DNA from: Gordionus sp. m RMFG-2023
Taxonomy: Eukaryota; Nematomorpha; Gordioida; Chordodea; Parachordodidae
Reading direction: 5' to 3'
Length of the DNA: 64,000 nucleotides
NCBI RefSeq assembly: GCF_954871325.1
Contig: NC_088778.1
Location: 13,667,666-13,731,665, forward strand
Notes under the pieces: model-generated
What the model saw: the letters and a program-made list of their open reading frames with translations, nothing else
Told to the model about the DNA's origin: nothing
The model's database searches: none
Position numbers and translations under genes: made by a program
Shown here: one piece after another, positions 34,769 to 46,079 of the stretch
Position numbering within the stretch: the stretch's first letter is position 1
Layout: every line of letters starts with the position of its first letter

Positions 34769-36259
34769 TTATTTGGATTCTGGCTGACAAAAAATACAAA
34801 TAAAGGCAAAAGATTGACGCAACTGTATGGGCATTAAAAATGTTGACGCTTCTTCCATAAATGCTTCCCATTTCTTGTCATCAACCAATAAATTTCTTTT
34901 AAAAGCCGCCTCTTTAAAAGTATTATATAAAACTCCATTTACAGTTCTCAAATATTCAAAACTTGTGGCGCCAACAACATGAAGTAATAATAAACGTAGG
35001 AAAAATCTCTCGCCGGATTTAGGATCAACAGTATACATCCTTGAAATTATATTGTTTTGTCTTTGTCTAAGTTTCCACTTATTAGCGCTGAAAGTATAAT
35101 GATATGGTATAGTGACATATAAATATTGACGGGCATTAACATCATTTTTATTTAATTCAAACCAGGCAGTTAATGTAGTATTTCTGCTGGCAGATTTCTC
35201 TAATGCCTGACGTTCTTGTCCTTCTATAAAATATACCGGTTGATGAAATGGCAAGTGTATTGCTAATCGATTCATACCGTGAGATCGATCATGCATACGA
35301 TTTTCTAATAATCTCCACATACATGCACTTACATATCGGGCATTTATATGCATTCTAATTTCATCATGAGATTGAAGCGAATTAGTTTTAAGATCTATAT
35401 TAGCGCAGTCGTATCTTTTGTAAACGTACTTAAAAATATATTTGACGGATTTTATTGATGTACATATTTGAACATTTATGTGTGCATTAAATTTTAATAA
35501 TAGATATTTGTTATAAGGGATTACGTATCGATTATCAACTGGCTTACCTCCGACATGAATAAAACCCTTATCTCTACGTTGATAAAATGGATATCCATTC
35601 GCATTGTGTTGAGATCCTTTTTGAAAATCTTTCGGAAATTTTTTTGTACACGAACCATTTTCCATGCATGGTGAGTGAGGATTCAAAATACTACATGGTC
35701 CATGTATCATAAAGCGAGTTACAATATCATATAATCGGGGTTCGATATTTTTATCTGGGATTTCAGCTCGAACAAAATTATCTATACACTCGGTTGTTTC
35801 AATTTTATTATTTTCGCTTAATATAATGAGCAGATGAGCATGAGGTAATCCTCTCTTTTGAAATTCTATGGTATAAACATACGCCGAACATTTGCCAAAG
35901 AAATCTTTTTTAATAATATCGTGTAATAATTCAGATAATTTTAAATGAAAAACTCTAGCTAATAAATCAGGTCTATCCGAAGGGTTCTGGCCTTTATAAA
36001 GATTTTCTTTAATTTCCCTCCAATTGGGATTGCATGTAAAAGTTATAAATAAATCAGGCTTACCAAACTTAGAAACGATAGCCATGGCATCATGATATCG
36101 TTCACGCATGTTTCTATCGGACCCCTGAAAAGAAGAAGGCAAAATAACGGCTCTTCCTAGAGGTAAATTAGTATTATCATTTGCTTTAGAAATATGATCC
36201 ATAAGCCCTGAATATTCCTCTACACGTAATTTTGATTGGTTTAATTTTATATAATTCAA
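34769..36259 (-). pseudogene. Helitron Rep (HUH nuclease) part
   Basis: 496 codons. The N-terminal half is the Helitron-like domain (KLRVEEYSGLMDHI, DLFITFTCNPNWREI). The HUH metal site is FQKRGLPHAHLLII near residue 136. The tyrosine motif is VKYIFKYVYKRYD near residue 285, with the Y-x-x-K-Y arrangement that nicks and joins DNA. Cys/His pairs (CSILNPHSPCMENGSCTKKF) lie between. The frame ends at CQPESK, where a one-base change of frame would be needed to reach NPNNLWEKFKKYM downstream, so this is a disrupted copy. All catalytic residues visible in this part are intact. Confidence 0.92.
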
Positions 36260-36999
36260 ATTATTAGCTTCGAATCAACAACATATTGATGAAATAATCG
36301 CCCAGCATAAAGAATAGGATTAAAAATGTTAGCACGAATAGCTAACCTTGATATTTTAAATTGTAACATAGTTATATTTGATCTTGTTCCCTTGTTAAAT
36401 GGCCCATTAAATTTCATATCCGTATGCCATCCATAATCACCATAAGGAAATAGTAAAGGATACACCATAGGATCTAAATTTGGGCTAAGAATATTTAAGA
36501 TAACTAAATTTGAATCATCATTTCGTGGATAAACTTTAACATCACGTTCAAAAGGTGGTTCTCCATCATCGTTATTAAAAATCATTTCTACTTCATCAAT
36601 ATTAGGAATATTAAATCTTCTTCTATCATTAGCACGATCACGGCGAAAAATCTTATTTACCTTTGATATAGGACGGTTTTCTAACCGAGCTTTCATTTCT
36701 TCGGCCTTCTCAACCTCACCCAATGTTTGAAAGCTAATAGCATATGGATTTATTTGACGAATTAAAATATCAAGTTTTTTTAATAAATGAATATCACAGG
36801 CTGAATTTTCTTTTAAAAGTACATGATTTTCAATAGCCTGAGATGTTTCAAGAACATATAATTGTGCATATTTTGGGGAAACGCCATTAGGAGGATATAA
36901 ATGTGAAGTTCGATGGTAAATTTGACCATGAACCCTAAAACAGTATGGGCCTTTATTTAATAAATTATCATTTTTAGCCCCCATCGAGGCAAAGGCCAA
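36256..36999 (-). pseudogene. Helitron Rep N-terminal part
   Basis: 247 codons starting within conserved sequence (SSLAFASMGAKND; the reading continues upstream as QNIRSYN up to the hairpin at 37049). It includes GPYCFRVHGQIYHRTSHLYP, YAQLYVLE and LFPYGDYGW, and ends GRLFHQYVVDSKLII. The end overlaps the next part by four bases in another frame; one base is missing near QYVVDS, after which the expected NLNYIKLNQ follows. The usual upstream cysteine-rich region is absent because the hairpin terminus sits directly against the coding sequence. Confidence 0.88.
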
Positions 37000-37030
37000 G
37001 GAGCTGTTGTATGAGCGGATATTCTGAGTT

Positions 37031-37060
37031 CCTCGTCATTCTTGACGGGCTATCAGCTAA
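37031..37060 (+). promoter_or_regulatory. Second Helitron-type hairpin end
   Basis: CCTCGTCATTCTTGACGGG, then CTATCAG, then CTAA: an inverted copy of the 31161-31190 end with two changes. It may be the 5' counterpart of the Helitron (inverted ends) or the 3' end of a different copy on the plus strand. Confidence 0.7.
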
Positions 37061-37101
37061 CATACAATATAAATTAAAAAAATATAAAATTTACTCTATA
37101 G
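37032..37101 (+). repeat. 70-bp repeat, copy 1
   Basis: Identical to 37622-37691, 590 bp away. Both start with the hairpin CTCGTCATTCTTGACGGG and end TTTACTCTATAG. Beyond the 70 bp, copy 1 continues into GGATGTTGAAGCAATAATGC, and copy 2 continues into the same sequence after the hAT insertion (38558 onward), so the repeated unit is really about 190 bp. Confidence 0.9.
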
Positions 37102-37109
37102 GATGTTGA

Positions 37110-37440
37110 AGCAATAATGCCTTGCTCTTTAGATTTTGGTAGTATGAAACGTTCCATTGTTTGGTTTTGAATGGTCTCTTGTGTAGGAATCTAAAAAAAA
37201 TAATAAAATAGTATTTTAATGGCCCACAGTAATGTTCAACTTGTTCTAGATTTTTAGTATCTTCAAGATGATTGGATGTTGAAGCAATAATACAATTTGA
37301 TTGTTTATTTCCAGTATCTTCAAGATGGTTGGATGTTGAAGGAATAAGACTTTGCTCGTGCCTTTTCTTGCTACGACAAAGTGCCTGTCTCTTTCTAGCT
37401 TTCTCCTTATGTTGATTTATTATTAAAATTTAAAAATATA
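37110..37440 (-). pseudogene. Helitron N-terminal Lys/Arg-rich relic
   Basis: The minus strand reads HKEKARKRQALCRSKKRHEQ and then two copies of an IASTSNHLEDT-like block. This composition fits the basic, low-complexity N-terminus of Helitron proteins. It lies beyond the hairpin at 37031-37060, so it is separated from the Rep frames. It is supported only by composition and place, so it is uncertain. Confidence 0.35.
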
Positions 37441-37621
37441 AGAATTACTCAATTTTATAAAAATAAGTTTAGTTTAAAATATTTATTATTGTGGACATAA
37501 AATATACTAAATATATACTTCATAAACATATTTATAAAAAATAATGGAAAATATTAGAATCCCTCACCTAATAAATATATATTTCGGAATCACATCTTAT
37601 AAGATAGGAAAAATCTGATTA

Positions 37622-37691
37622 CTCGTCATTCTTGACGGGCTATCAGCTAACATACAATATAAATTAAAAAAATATAAAATTTACTCTATAG
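37622..37691 (+). repeat. 70-bp repeat, copy 2 (hAT target)
   Basis: An exact copy of 37032-37101. It is interrupted at its end by the hAT insertion at 37692-38557, which duplicated CTCTATAG. Read across the insertion, it continues as in copy 1 to about 38705. Confidence 0.9.
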
Positions 37692-38557
37692 TAATGAAGG
37701 TCAACGGTCCGGTCCTATCGGTCTTAGACCGGGATCGGACCGGACCGATTGTTGGACCGATCTTTTTCTTGAGGACCGTGGTCCGGACCGGTCTTTTTAT
37801 TTTTTACGATCCAGACCGCGGTCCGGACTGGTCTTTTATTATTATTTAAGTTTGCTTTACTATACAATTAATATAATTTTTTTGTATATTTTATTTTATG
37901 ATATTTTTCTAGAGGAGTCATTTTAGATTTTGTTAATTTTTATTTTACAATATGAAAACCATAAGTTTGTCCAAGAAACATTTTACTTATAGTCCCAATA
38001 AAAACATAGAGTATGTGTTCATTGCAGTACCAAATTTAATGTATCGTCAGCACCTAGTAACAAAATAATTGTTTATAATTTTTTAAGCAATAAATTAATC
38101 AAAATAAGCAATAATATTATTAAAATATTTTAGTTATTATCTAGTTCTATTTTTAAAGAAACTGTCTGTATAATTTATTGTAAAAATTACTTAACCTTAT
38201 TCTTAATAAAATAATTAGGTACCTTAAGCAGACATCTGATAAAACATAAAATATATACTTCTAATGATGAAAATGAAAATATCTCAAAAAACACAATCTA
38301 CTCTTAATTTTTATATGCCCTCTACAAGCACAAAATCATTTTCTTCAATACCATTGGATAAATTTTATTGTTTATATAATACTCTTATATTTAATAAAAT
38401 GATAAAACAAATCAAATTAGGTTAAAAAATATGTTTTTTAAACTCTTTTTATTTAGGACCACGGTCTGGATCGATTTTTTTCTTAAGGACCGTGGTCCGG
38501 TCCGGTACGAGGGTATCGGTCCAGTCCGGACCAAAGACCGGACCGTAACCTTCACTA
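37692..38557. mobile_element. hAT MITE (GGTCCGGACC-ended)
   Basis: 866 bp with ends TAATGAAGGTCAACGGTCC and GGACCGTAACCTTCACTA and an exact 8-bp duplication CTCTATAG at 37684-37691 and 38558-38565. About 150 bp inside each end is filled with GGTCCGG/CCGGACC words. The AT-rich middle has no transposase frame. The intact duplication and known target (the 70-bp repeat) make this a clean, fairly recent insertion. A worn relative is at 16870-16986. Confidence 0.93.
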
Positions 38558-38672
38558 CTCTATAGGATGTTGAAGCAATAATGCCTTGCTCTTTAGATTT
38601 TAATGCCTTGCTCTTTAGATTTTGGTAGTATGAAACCATCCATTGTTTGATTTTATTGAATGGTATCTTGTG

Positions 38673-39175
38673 TAGGAATCTAAAAAAAATAATAAAATAG
38701 TATTTATAAAAATTTTAACTTACATTGCCTATGAGATAACCTTAAAAAACTTATTTAATATTATATGTATTTATTATGTAAGTTTGTATTTTGTGCAGGA
38801 ATCTAAAAAAATAGTATTTATAAAAATTTTAAATTACATTGCCTATGAGATAACCTTAAAAAACTTATTTAATATATGTATTTATTAAGTAAGTTTGTTT
38901 TTTGTACAGGAATCTAAAAAAATAGTATTTATAAAAATTTTAACTTACATTGCCTATGAGATAACCTTAAAAAACTTATTTAATATTATATGTATTTATT
39001 ATGTATGTTTGTTTTTTGTGCAGGAATCTAAAAAAATAGTATTTATAAAATTTTTAACTTACATTGCCTATGAGATAACCTTTAAAAACTTATCTAATAT
39101 TATATGTATTTATTATGTAAGTTTGTTTTTTGTGCAGGAATCTAAAAAATAGTATTTATAAAAATTTTAATTTCC
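38673..39175 (+). repeat. 114-bp tandem array, block 1
   Basis: About four and a half units marked by GTGCAGGAATCTAAAAAA at 38796, 38907, 39021 and 39135 (periods 111-114 bp), each with TTACATTGCCTATGAGATAA. The array grows out of the TGTAGGAATCT end of the 190-bp repeat. The open frame across it (38895-39152) exists only because 114 is divisible by three. Confidence 0.92.
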
Positions 39176-39179
39176 CTAA

Positions 39180-39965
39180 ATCTGCCACTTAACGTGGGTA
39201 AAATAGAATAGATAAATGAATTTTCAAATATAAAATAAGATGCTCAGATAAAACGTAAGTATATATGAGGTATATTATACCCGCTGTCTTGCTCTTTTTC
39301 TATAGAATACTTAAATATCAATTGTAGCTACTGTATAAGTCGCATATATAACTTAGAAGATTTCTATACAATATGACTATAGAAACATAAACAGTAGTAG
39401 CATAAAATTAAATTATAGCAGAATAGCGATGTTTGACATAACTGTTTCATGTCATATTCAATGTGCCTTTACTTTTTTTTCACTTAGTACAAAAGTTACT
39501 TTATAAATAGTATCATCTTTTATTATTATTACAATTTATATGTTATGTGATAGATGGAATGGGAGGGGGAGGGGGGGGGGGTTAAGCTTTCATTGATAAA
39601 AATATTCTAAGACAGACAACAATATTCAATATTTTATTGGGTTACAAAACTAATACCAATACAAACCAAAATATAAAACTAATACCACTTAAGCCAATCT
39701 CAATAACTGATAAATTCATCTAAAAGTAGAGATATATACATGTTTAAAAGCAATGTCAATATTATTTACAATTATACGTCATTACCTATTGATAACATAT
39801 TTTATTAACCCATTCAAATAAATAAACCAATGACCAGTTAAAAAATATATAAACGATGTCCAAAATAACATATATTTTAAAAAAGTAAAAATAAAAATTT
39901 AATTAATACAAATATTTTATATTTTTAAATTTATTTCGGGTAAGTGTGAAAAATATTTCCTTATA
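39180..39965. other. AT-rich stretch with G-run
   Basis: Non-coding. A GGGAGGGGGAGG and poly-G run lies at about 39561-39582. No element ends were identified. Confidence 0.4.
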
Positions 39966-39967
39966 TT

Positions 39968-42338
39968 GGACGCCTTTATTTAACAGCAATAAATGGTGTT
40001 ATATAAAGTTATTTTATTTTTTTATTCAACACGCTTGTTTTTTTTTCTTTAACAAATAAATATTAAAAAAAAGTTGTTTATTATTTTTTTTAATAAATTT
40101 TTTTTTACGTATTTTTTTTATGTAATGGAAAAAATATTGATGCTTTTATTATTTAATATATTTTTTAAATATTAAAAAAAATAAATTTTTTTTACGTATT
40201 TTTTTTATATGGAAAAAATGGTAATTTTTAAATTGATGCTTTTATTATTTAATATATTTTTATTTAATAGGAATTAAGATATAATTTAGAACTAAAAGAT
40301 TTTTCTACATTAGAACAGTTTATGAGTAATTATGAGAAGAATACCTTTTCAAATTATTATATTTAAAACATATTCCAATAGTATGGACCACAATTTATAA
40401 CCCAGATTGAAATTTTTCAAATATATTAGCACATGCATATCTTAGAAATATTCATGAAAAGTTATTAATCTAATAATTGTTAAAATTTTTTATAGATGTT
40501 GAGGAATTTAACATTATTCCCAAACAATAGGGCCAATTAATGGGATAATTGAATGTCTTATTTAATCATGAATTAAGTTTTTATTATAATCTTTTGATAC
40601 TATTAAAAATGTAATATTTCATTATATAAATAACCTTCATGCAATTTTGTCATAATATTCGTTTAATAAATTTAAAAAAATTAATGTTAATAAAGTAAAA
40701 CAACCTATATATCCTGGCAGGGGAGACCGGGGATGGTTGGGACACTTTTCGTTCAAACCTTAATAATTTTAATATTAATAGACTAATCTGAATATTTAAA
40801 ACTTCTTCTGAATCCCAGAAGTATAGGCTATTTGAAATAATTAATATATATTTTATGAAGATTATATTTTTTTAGAAAATTGAATTTAAAAAAAAAATTT
40901 GTTTTGTCCCAACTATGACAGACTCTGTGTACGTTGGGACACACATATGTGATAGTTGGGACACTCGTGAAAGAGAGGTCTAAATAAATTTAAAAATTTA
41001 AAATCAGTAATCCAGTAAGACTAGAGACTATGACACATATGATTTTATTGATAATATTGTAATTCATAATCAATAATTATATAAAAAAAAATTTAGCAAA
41101 ATTTAAGAAATTTATTTTGGGGAAAAAAAAATTGTAAAGAAAAAAATGTAAAATTTTTTTCATAAACATAGCGAAAGATAAGTATTTAATTATTCATTAT
41201 TCACAATACTAAATTAATAATAAAATTGTTTATAAAATGAGCTAAAATGGCCTGTCCCAACTATACTATGACCAACTATGACCGAGCCCACTAACTTTAT
41301 AAATATCATCCAAAATCAAATTAATTCATGTTTATTGATTCTGAAAGTTTGCCAGATTGGAAAATAGGGTTTAGGCTTTCCTAAGATCTATTTATTATGA
41401 TTTTTGAAGCTTTATTTATAAATATAAACGATAAAGTTTGCAAATATTTTTTATTACTTTTGGTATGCCATAACACCTATTCTTCTGTAAAAATTAAAAT
41501 ACTAAATATTTTTCAAATCTTTTTTAGCCAATCATGTATGACAAAATTATCTATGTTAGGCTCAAATTTCCAGTCTTATAAAATAATAGCTCAAATTATA
41601 ATTAGAATGTCCTAACGTTCCCCTGTACTCAATGTACCCCGGTCTCCCCTACACAAGACTTGTTACGCTTTCCATATTTATATAGATGCATGGCCTAAGC
41701 TTAATGTTCTAAGATTTATAAATACAATTTTTTATTTTAATCATGTAAGGTGAATATAAAATATCAAAATTTACTAAATAATATTTATTCAGTTTGATAT
41801 TTTATATATAAAAGTAAAATATTTTTGTTAGCTTATTAAGACATGGTGACAGATTTCTTAATCAAATCCCAAATATGGTATTATTTTTTTACATAACATA
41901 AAAATAAATTGGCTGAAAGATACTAAAATAAATTGCAAGGGACTTGTGAAAAATGAGCATCAATGGCTACAGCTTATTCTTATGCCATTGAATTAAAATC
42001 CAGGAAAGGCTTCAAATTTTGATCTCTTCAATAAATTGTTTCAAATAATTCTTAATTTTATAACTTTGCTAATTATGTTACCCCTATTTCCATTAGGCAA
42101 AAAAAATACGTAAAAAAAAATTTATTTTTTTTAATATTTAAAAAATATATTAAATAATAAAAGCATCAATATTTTTTCCATTAGATAAAAAGAATACGTA
42201 AAAAAAAATTTATTAAAAAAATATAATAAACAACTTTTTTTTAATATTTATTTGTTAAAGAAAAAAAACAAGCGTGTTGAATAAAAAAATAAAATAACTT
42301 TATATGACACCATTTATTGCTGTTAAATAAAGGCGTCC
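39968..42338. mobile_element. DNA transposon with about 250-bp inverted ends
   Basis: The left end GGACGCCTTTATTTAACAGC continues for about 250 bp (to about 40220) that is mirrored at 42085-42338, ending GCTGTTAAATAAAGGCGTCC. Such long inverted ends are common in Mutator-like elements, but no transposase motif or clear 9-bp duplication was seen (TATATT occurs near both ends), so the superfamily is open. The flanks of the interior (40265-40700 and 41690-42060) show protein-like scraps with many stops. A second small element sits inside. Confidence 0.75.
40719..41650. mobile_element. Nested element with AGGGGAGACCGGGG ends
   Basis: Left end AGGGGAGACCGGGGATGGTT with GGGACACTTTTCG nearby, right end TACCCCGGTCTCCCCT: inverted repeats of about 14 bp. 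Inside, TTGGGAC/GTCCCAACTATG words recur (40910-40975 and 41255-41290). No frame matches a known transposase. The target duplication is not clear. It lies inside the long-inverted-repeat element, so it arrived later. Confidence 0.7.
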
Positions 42339-42467
42339 TGATATATTTGCAAAATATATTTGTGCAATTATTGGTGCAATAATCATTATAATTCATAAAT
42401 GTTAAATAACTTATTTTTATGTTTTTAATTTATTATAAATTTATCTACAGTATTTGATTTTTTTGTG

Positions 42468-42880
42468 CAGGAATCTAAAAAAGTATTTATAAAAATTTTA
42501 ACTTACATTGCCTATGAGATAACCTTAAAAAACTTATTTTATATTATATCTATTTATTACGTAAGTTTGTTTTTTGTGCAGGAGGAATCTAAAAAAATAG
42601 TATTTATAAAATTTTTAACTTACATTGCCTATGAGATAACCTTAAAAAACTTATTTAATATTATATGTATTTATTATGTAAGTTTGTTTTTTGTGCAGGA
42701 ATCTAAAAAAAGAGTATTTATAAAAATTTTAACTTACATTGCCTAGGAGATAACCTTAAAAAACTTATTTAATATTATATGTATTTATTATGTAAGTTTG
42801 TTTTTTGTGCAGGAATCTAAAAAAATAGTATTTATAAAAATTTTAAATTACATTGCTTATGAGATAACCTTATAAATAAG
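42468..42880 (+). repeat. 114-bp tandem array, block 2
   Basis: Same unit as block 1 (GTGCAGGAATCT at 42468, 42579, 42696 and 42810; periods 111-117 bp), same orientation, 3.3 kb away. The last unit folds back: CTTATGAGATAACCTTATAA is followed by its inverse GTTATCTCATAGGCAATG (42855-42909), after which the 139-bp repeat starts. Confidence 0.92.
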
Positions 42881-42914
42881 TTTTTTAAGGTTATCTCATA
42901 GGCAATGTATAAAA

Positions 42915-43336
42915 GTATAAAATGAAATTTACTGATGATGATGGTATCTTGTCTATGATGGTTTTTCTCGATGTGGTGTCGTTTTTTTTATGTAATTTCC
43001 TTGCTCGTAACTTGCCGTAAATAACTGGAAATAATATGTGTAAATTGAAAATATAAAATAAAATTTACTGATGATGATGATGTTTCTCGATGTGGTGTCG
43101 TTTTTTTGATGTTATTTCCTTCTCGTAACATACCGTAAATAACTGGAAATAAGACGTGTAAATTGAAAGTATAAAATAAAATTTACTGATGATGATGATG
43201 GTATCTTGTCTATGATGGTTTTGCTCGATGTGGTGTCTGTTAAAAAATATATTTAATTATTTACTAATGATGATGATGGTATCTTGTCTATGATGGTTTT
43301 GCTCGATGTGGTGTCTGTTAAAAAATATATTTAATT
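42915..43336 (+). repeat. Second, diverged block of the 139-bp repeat
   Basis: Four shortened copies of the minisatellite unit of 31692-33135, recognised by AAATTTACTGATGATGATG, CTCGATGTGGTGTC and GTAAATAACTGGAAATAA. The last two units (43186-43255 and 43262-43336) form their own 76-bp tandem duplication ending in GTCTGTTAAAAAATATATTT. Confidence 0.88.
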
Positions 43337-43339
43337 ATG

Positions 43340-44520
43340 TTAATATTGTAATTATATTTATATTATTATATGTTTTGTAATTCAATATTGTTTTTTTTTT
43401 GAAAATGGCGGTTCGATCTGGTTTATGAATGCGTGATTTATATGGTTAAGCTATGATGATTTTTATTGAATATATATATTATAGATTTGAATTCCTTAGC
43501 TCTTGTAGGATTATCTGCAAACATTTTTTTCATACTAATGTTCCTTCCTGTCTATTGCCTCAAAATACTTCTGAAATGCTTTCCATGATTTATAGGAGAT
43601 TAAATCCATTTTGCTGATATGATCTAAATTGGCTTAAAATTGCTATGATAGATAGATAAATTATAGATATATAGAAAGAACAATATATTTGACATCAATT
43701 AAGACAAAACATTTACATTTCCACTTTGAAATATAATGCTATTTAAAATAAAATATAATATTATACATGGCGCTAAACATTATGGAGATAAAACTACAAT
43801 TTAGCGTAACTTAAATACTTCCGAATTTGTTAATATTAATTAAATATTATTAAGAATCACTCCCTATTTAAGTAGGACAAACGTCCTATAATTAATAAAG
43901 AAGTTGAATATTACATAATATATTAACAAAATTATAATTGACTATTATCAGGTACAAATAATTGACTTGATAAGGCACGAATTTTTTTAAAGAATTCTAT
44001 TAGTTAATCGTGTGACACAGTATATTTTAAGCCTTATTGGCTAATCGTGTGACACAGTATATTTTAAGCCTTTTATTAATATAGATTTTTCCGATTAAAA
44101 ACTATATTTCTATTTTTTTTAAATGTCAAATTTTACTATCGCTAGTATTTTGAATCTGTCTCCAGTTTTGTTAATATAATATTCGAATATTTACTAACTT
44201 TATATATATAATTTTAGATATACCTAATGAAACTTCATATTCCTTCGGGGGTTATCTGAAATAGAGCAAGGATAATTAGTGAAAACCACCCTATTCGCCA
44301 CAATCAAATTCGATCGAAATTTTTTTGGTAGTTATTAAAAATCAATACCGATCGAAACCAAATAGAAGTTATTGCAATTGTTAAGAGTATTTTGAGCAGT
44401 TATTTTACATACAATTTTTCAAATTTTTATTCTCACACCACAAAGTTCATTGAAAATGGAATTCGGTGCATTCCTGTAATTGATTTAATTTATAATTGAT
44501 TTGTAGAATTATTACGTTGT
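43340..44520. other. AT-rich stretch with a 38-bp tandem duplication
   Basis: TAATCGTGTGACACAGTATA recurs at about 44004 and 44041, giving two 38-bp units. No gene was identified elsewhere in the stretch. Confidence 0.45.
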
Positions 44521-44522
44521 GT

Positions 44523-44813
44523 TGTGCCGTAAAAAGTCCGGGCAGGATAGAAAGCAAAACTCCGAGTATAATAATTTTATTGAATTTCCCACAAAAAAAA
44601 AATAATTCTCTTTAATTTGCCACAAACGGCTATTTTATAGATGAAAATAAAATAAATAAAAGAATAATTCTTACACGAATAACATGACTCATTGTGAGTC
44701 TTACAATCCCAAAACAAACCAATGCGCTAAGGTTAACAGACCGGCATATAATGAATTTACAAAAAAACAAAATATATCCCAATACAATAATAGAAAAAAC
44801 GCCAATTAGGACA
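44523..44813 (-). repeat. 3' LTR
   Basis: Direct repeat partner of 47189-47508, preceded on the minus strand by the polypurine tract. Confidence 0.82.
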
Positions 44814-45892
44814 TCTCCCCCTTTTACAAACGACCGAATTGCTGCCCCTACTGTTCAATGCTGCATTATTCCCGGCCATACATTTTCCATAGTAGTTGCT
44901 TTCAGCGGACCATTTGTTCTTCTTTTGTTCGGCGAATAATTTCATAACCCTTTTTCTTCTTTCGTCTTCTATAAGTCAATGGGATAAATCAAAAAAAATA
45001 TGAACCTAACCTAAAAAAACAAATAATCAAGGGCACCCACTTAAAACTTAATTTAAATAAAAACATTTTTTTTCTCATAAAACTTGATTTTCATTAAACA
45101 CTTCATCCATAATATTTTTCATATACAACTTTTTCCGTTTATCAAAACTTCATTATAAAACAACTATTCCCTTTCCAATCTCAACACTCCTCCATTATAT
45201 CATATTTTTTTTATCAATTACAAAAAAAAAAATTTCTTTATCGAAAACAACTTTAATAAAAATATATATTTTCCCCCTTTTAAAATCTGATCCAATTCAT
45301 ATTTTCCTTTTTTAAAAAAAAAATATAAAATACAATCTAATCCCATTTTTATACTCTTATCCTTATTTACAATAACCAAAAAAAGGTAAACCAACTATCA
45401 TTTTATATTTCTTATTACCTTTATATATACCCATTAAACTTTAAATTATTTTATATCTCTTATTATTATTTTTTCCTTTTTACAAAAATTTACACAAATT
45501 AACAAAAACTATAAAAAATTACCTAATAACCCTAACATTTTACTCACCTTTCCCTTATAAATTTACAAACAAAAATATTTCGGTACATGCTTTTGAATAT
45601 ACAATTTTTCCTTTTACTCGGGTCTTAGATTTGCATAACGTTTCTACAAAAATAAAGCCTTCACTGAAATATAAACGATATAACATTTTACGAAATAAAA
45701 ACAAAATTTCGACTATAAGATCAAATTACTTTGCGAAATTAAGAATTGACTAATCAGGCTAAGACAATTAGGATAAGATACAATCTAAAACATTTTCTTA
45801 TTTATGTGATTAAAAATTTTACTTAATCATGTATATATTCATATAAAAATTAATAATGAAAAAAAAATAAATAACAATTATCATATTTTGGC

Positions 45893-46079
45893 AATTTTCC
45901 TTAACCGATCCCCCAAACATACATTGAGCCATTTTCCTCAACCGGCCCCCCCAACAAACATTGAGCCATTTTTCTCAACCGGCCCCCCAACACACATTGA
46001 GCCATTTTTCTCAACCGGCCCCCAAAACCCATTGAGCCATTTTTCTCAACCGGCCCCCACAACCAATTGAGCTATTTTC
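45893..46079 (+). repeat. About 37-bp tandem repeat in LTR element
   Basis: Five units of the form CATTGAGCCATTTTTCTCAA followed by CCGGCCCCCCAAC, much richer in C than the surroundings, next to the gag frame. Confidence 0.9.

Larger units (their letters stand above)
31161..37060 (-). mobile_element. Helitron (Rep + PIF1-like helicase), broken
   Basis: A rolling-circle transposon on the minus strand. On that strand the 3' end reads a hairpin CCCGTCATTCTTGACGGG (31172-31189; 7-bp stem), a 7-base gap, then CTAG with T as next base, the standard Helitron finish. The order is N-terminal region, Rep, helicase, minisatellite, 3' end. At the other side (37031-37060) an inverted version of the same hairpin end occurs, so the unit is bounded by inverted copies of TAGCTRATARCCCGTCAAGA. 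Whether that right hairpin is this element's own 5' end or another copy's 3' end is unresolved. The coding region has at least four disruptions, so the copy is inactive. Confidence 0.85.

Noticed and set aside
38895-42746. Repetitive frames of 38-residue period
   Set aside because: The 114-bp tandem unit is divisible by three and happens to lack stops in this frame. Composition is Ile/Phe/Leu/Lys only.
43408-43430. GGCGGTTCGATCTGG, similar to a tRNA B box
   Set aside because: No A box, no acceptor stem and no cloverleaf could be drawn around it.
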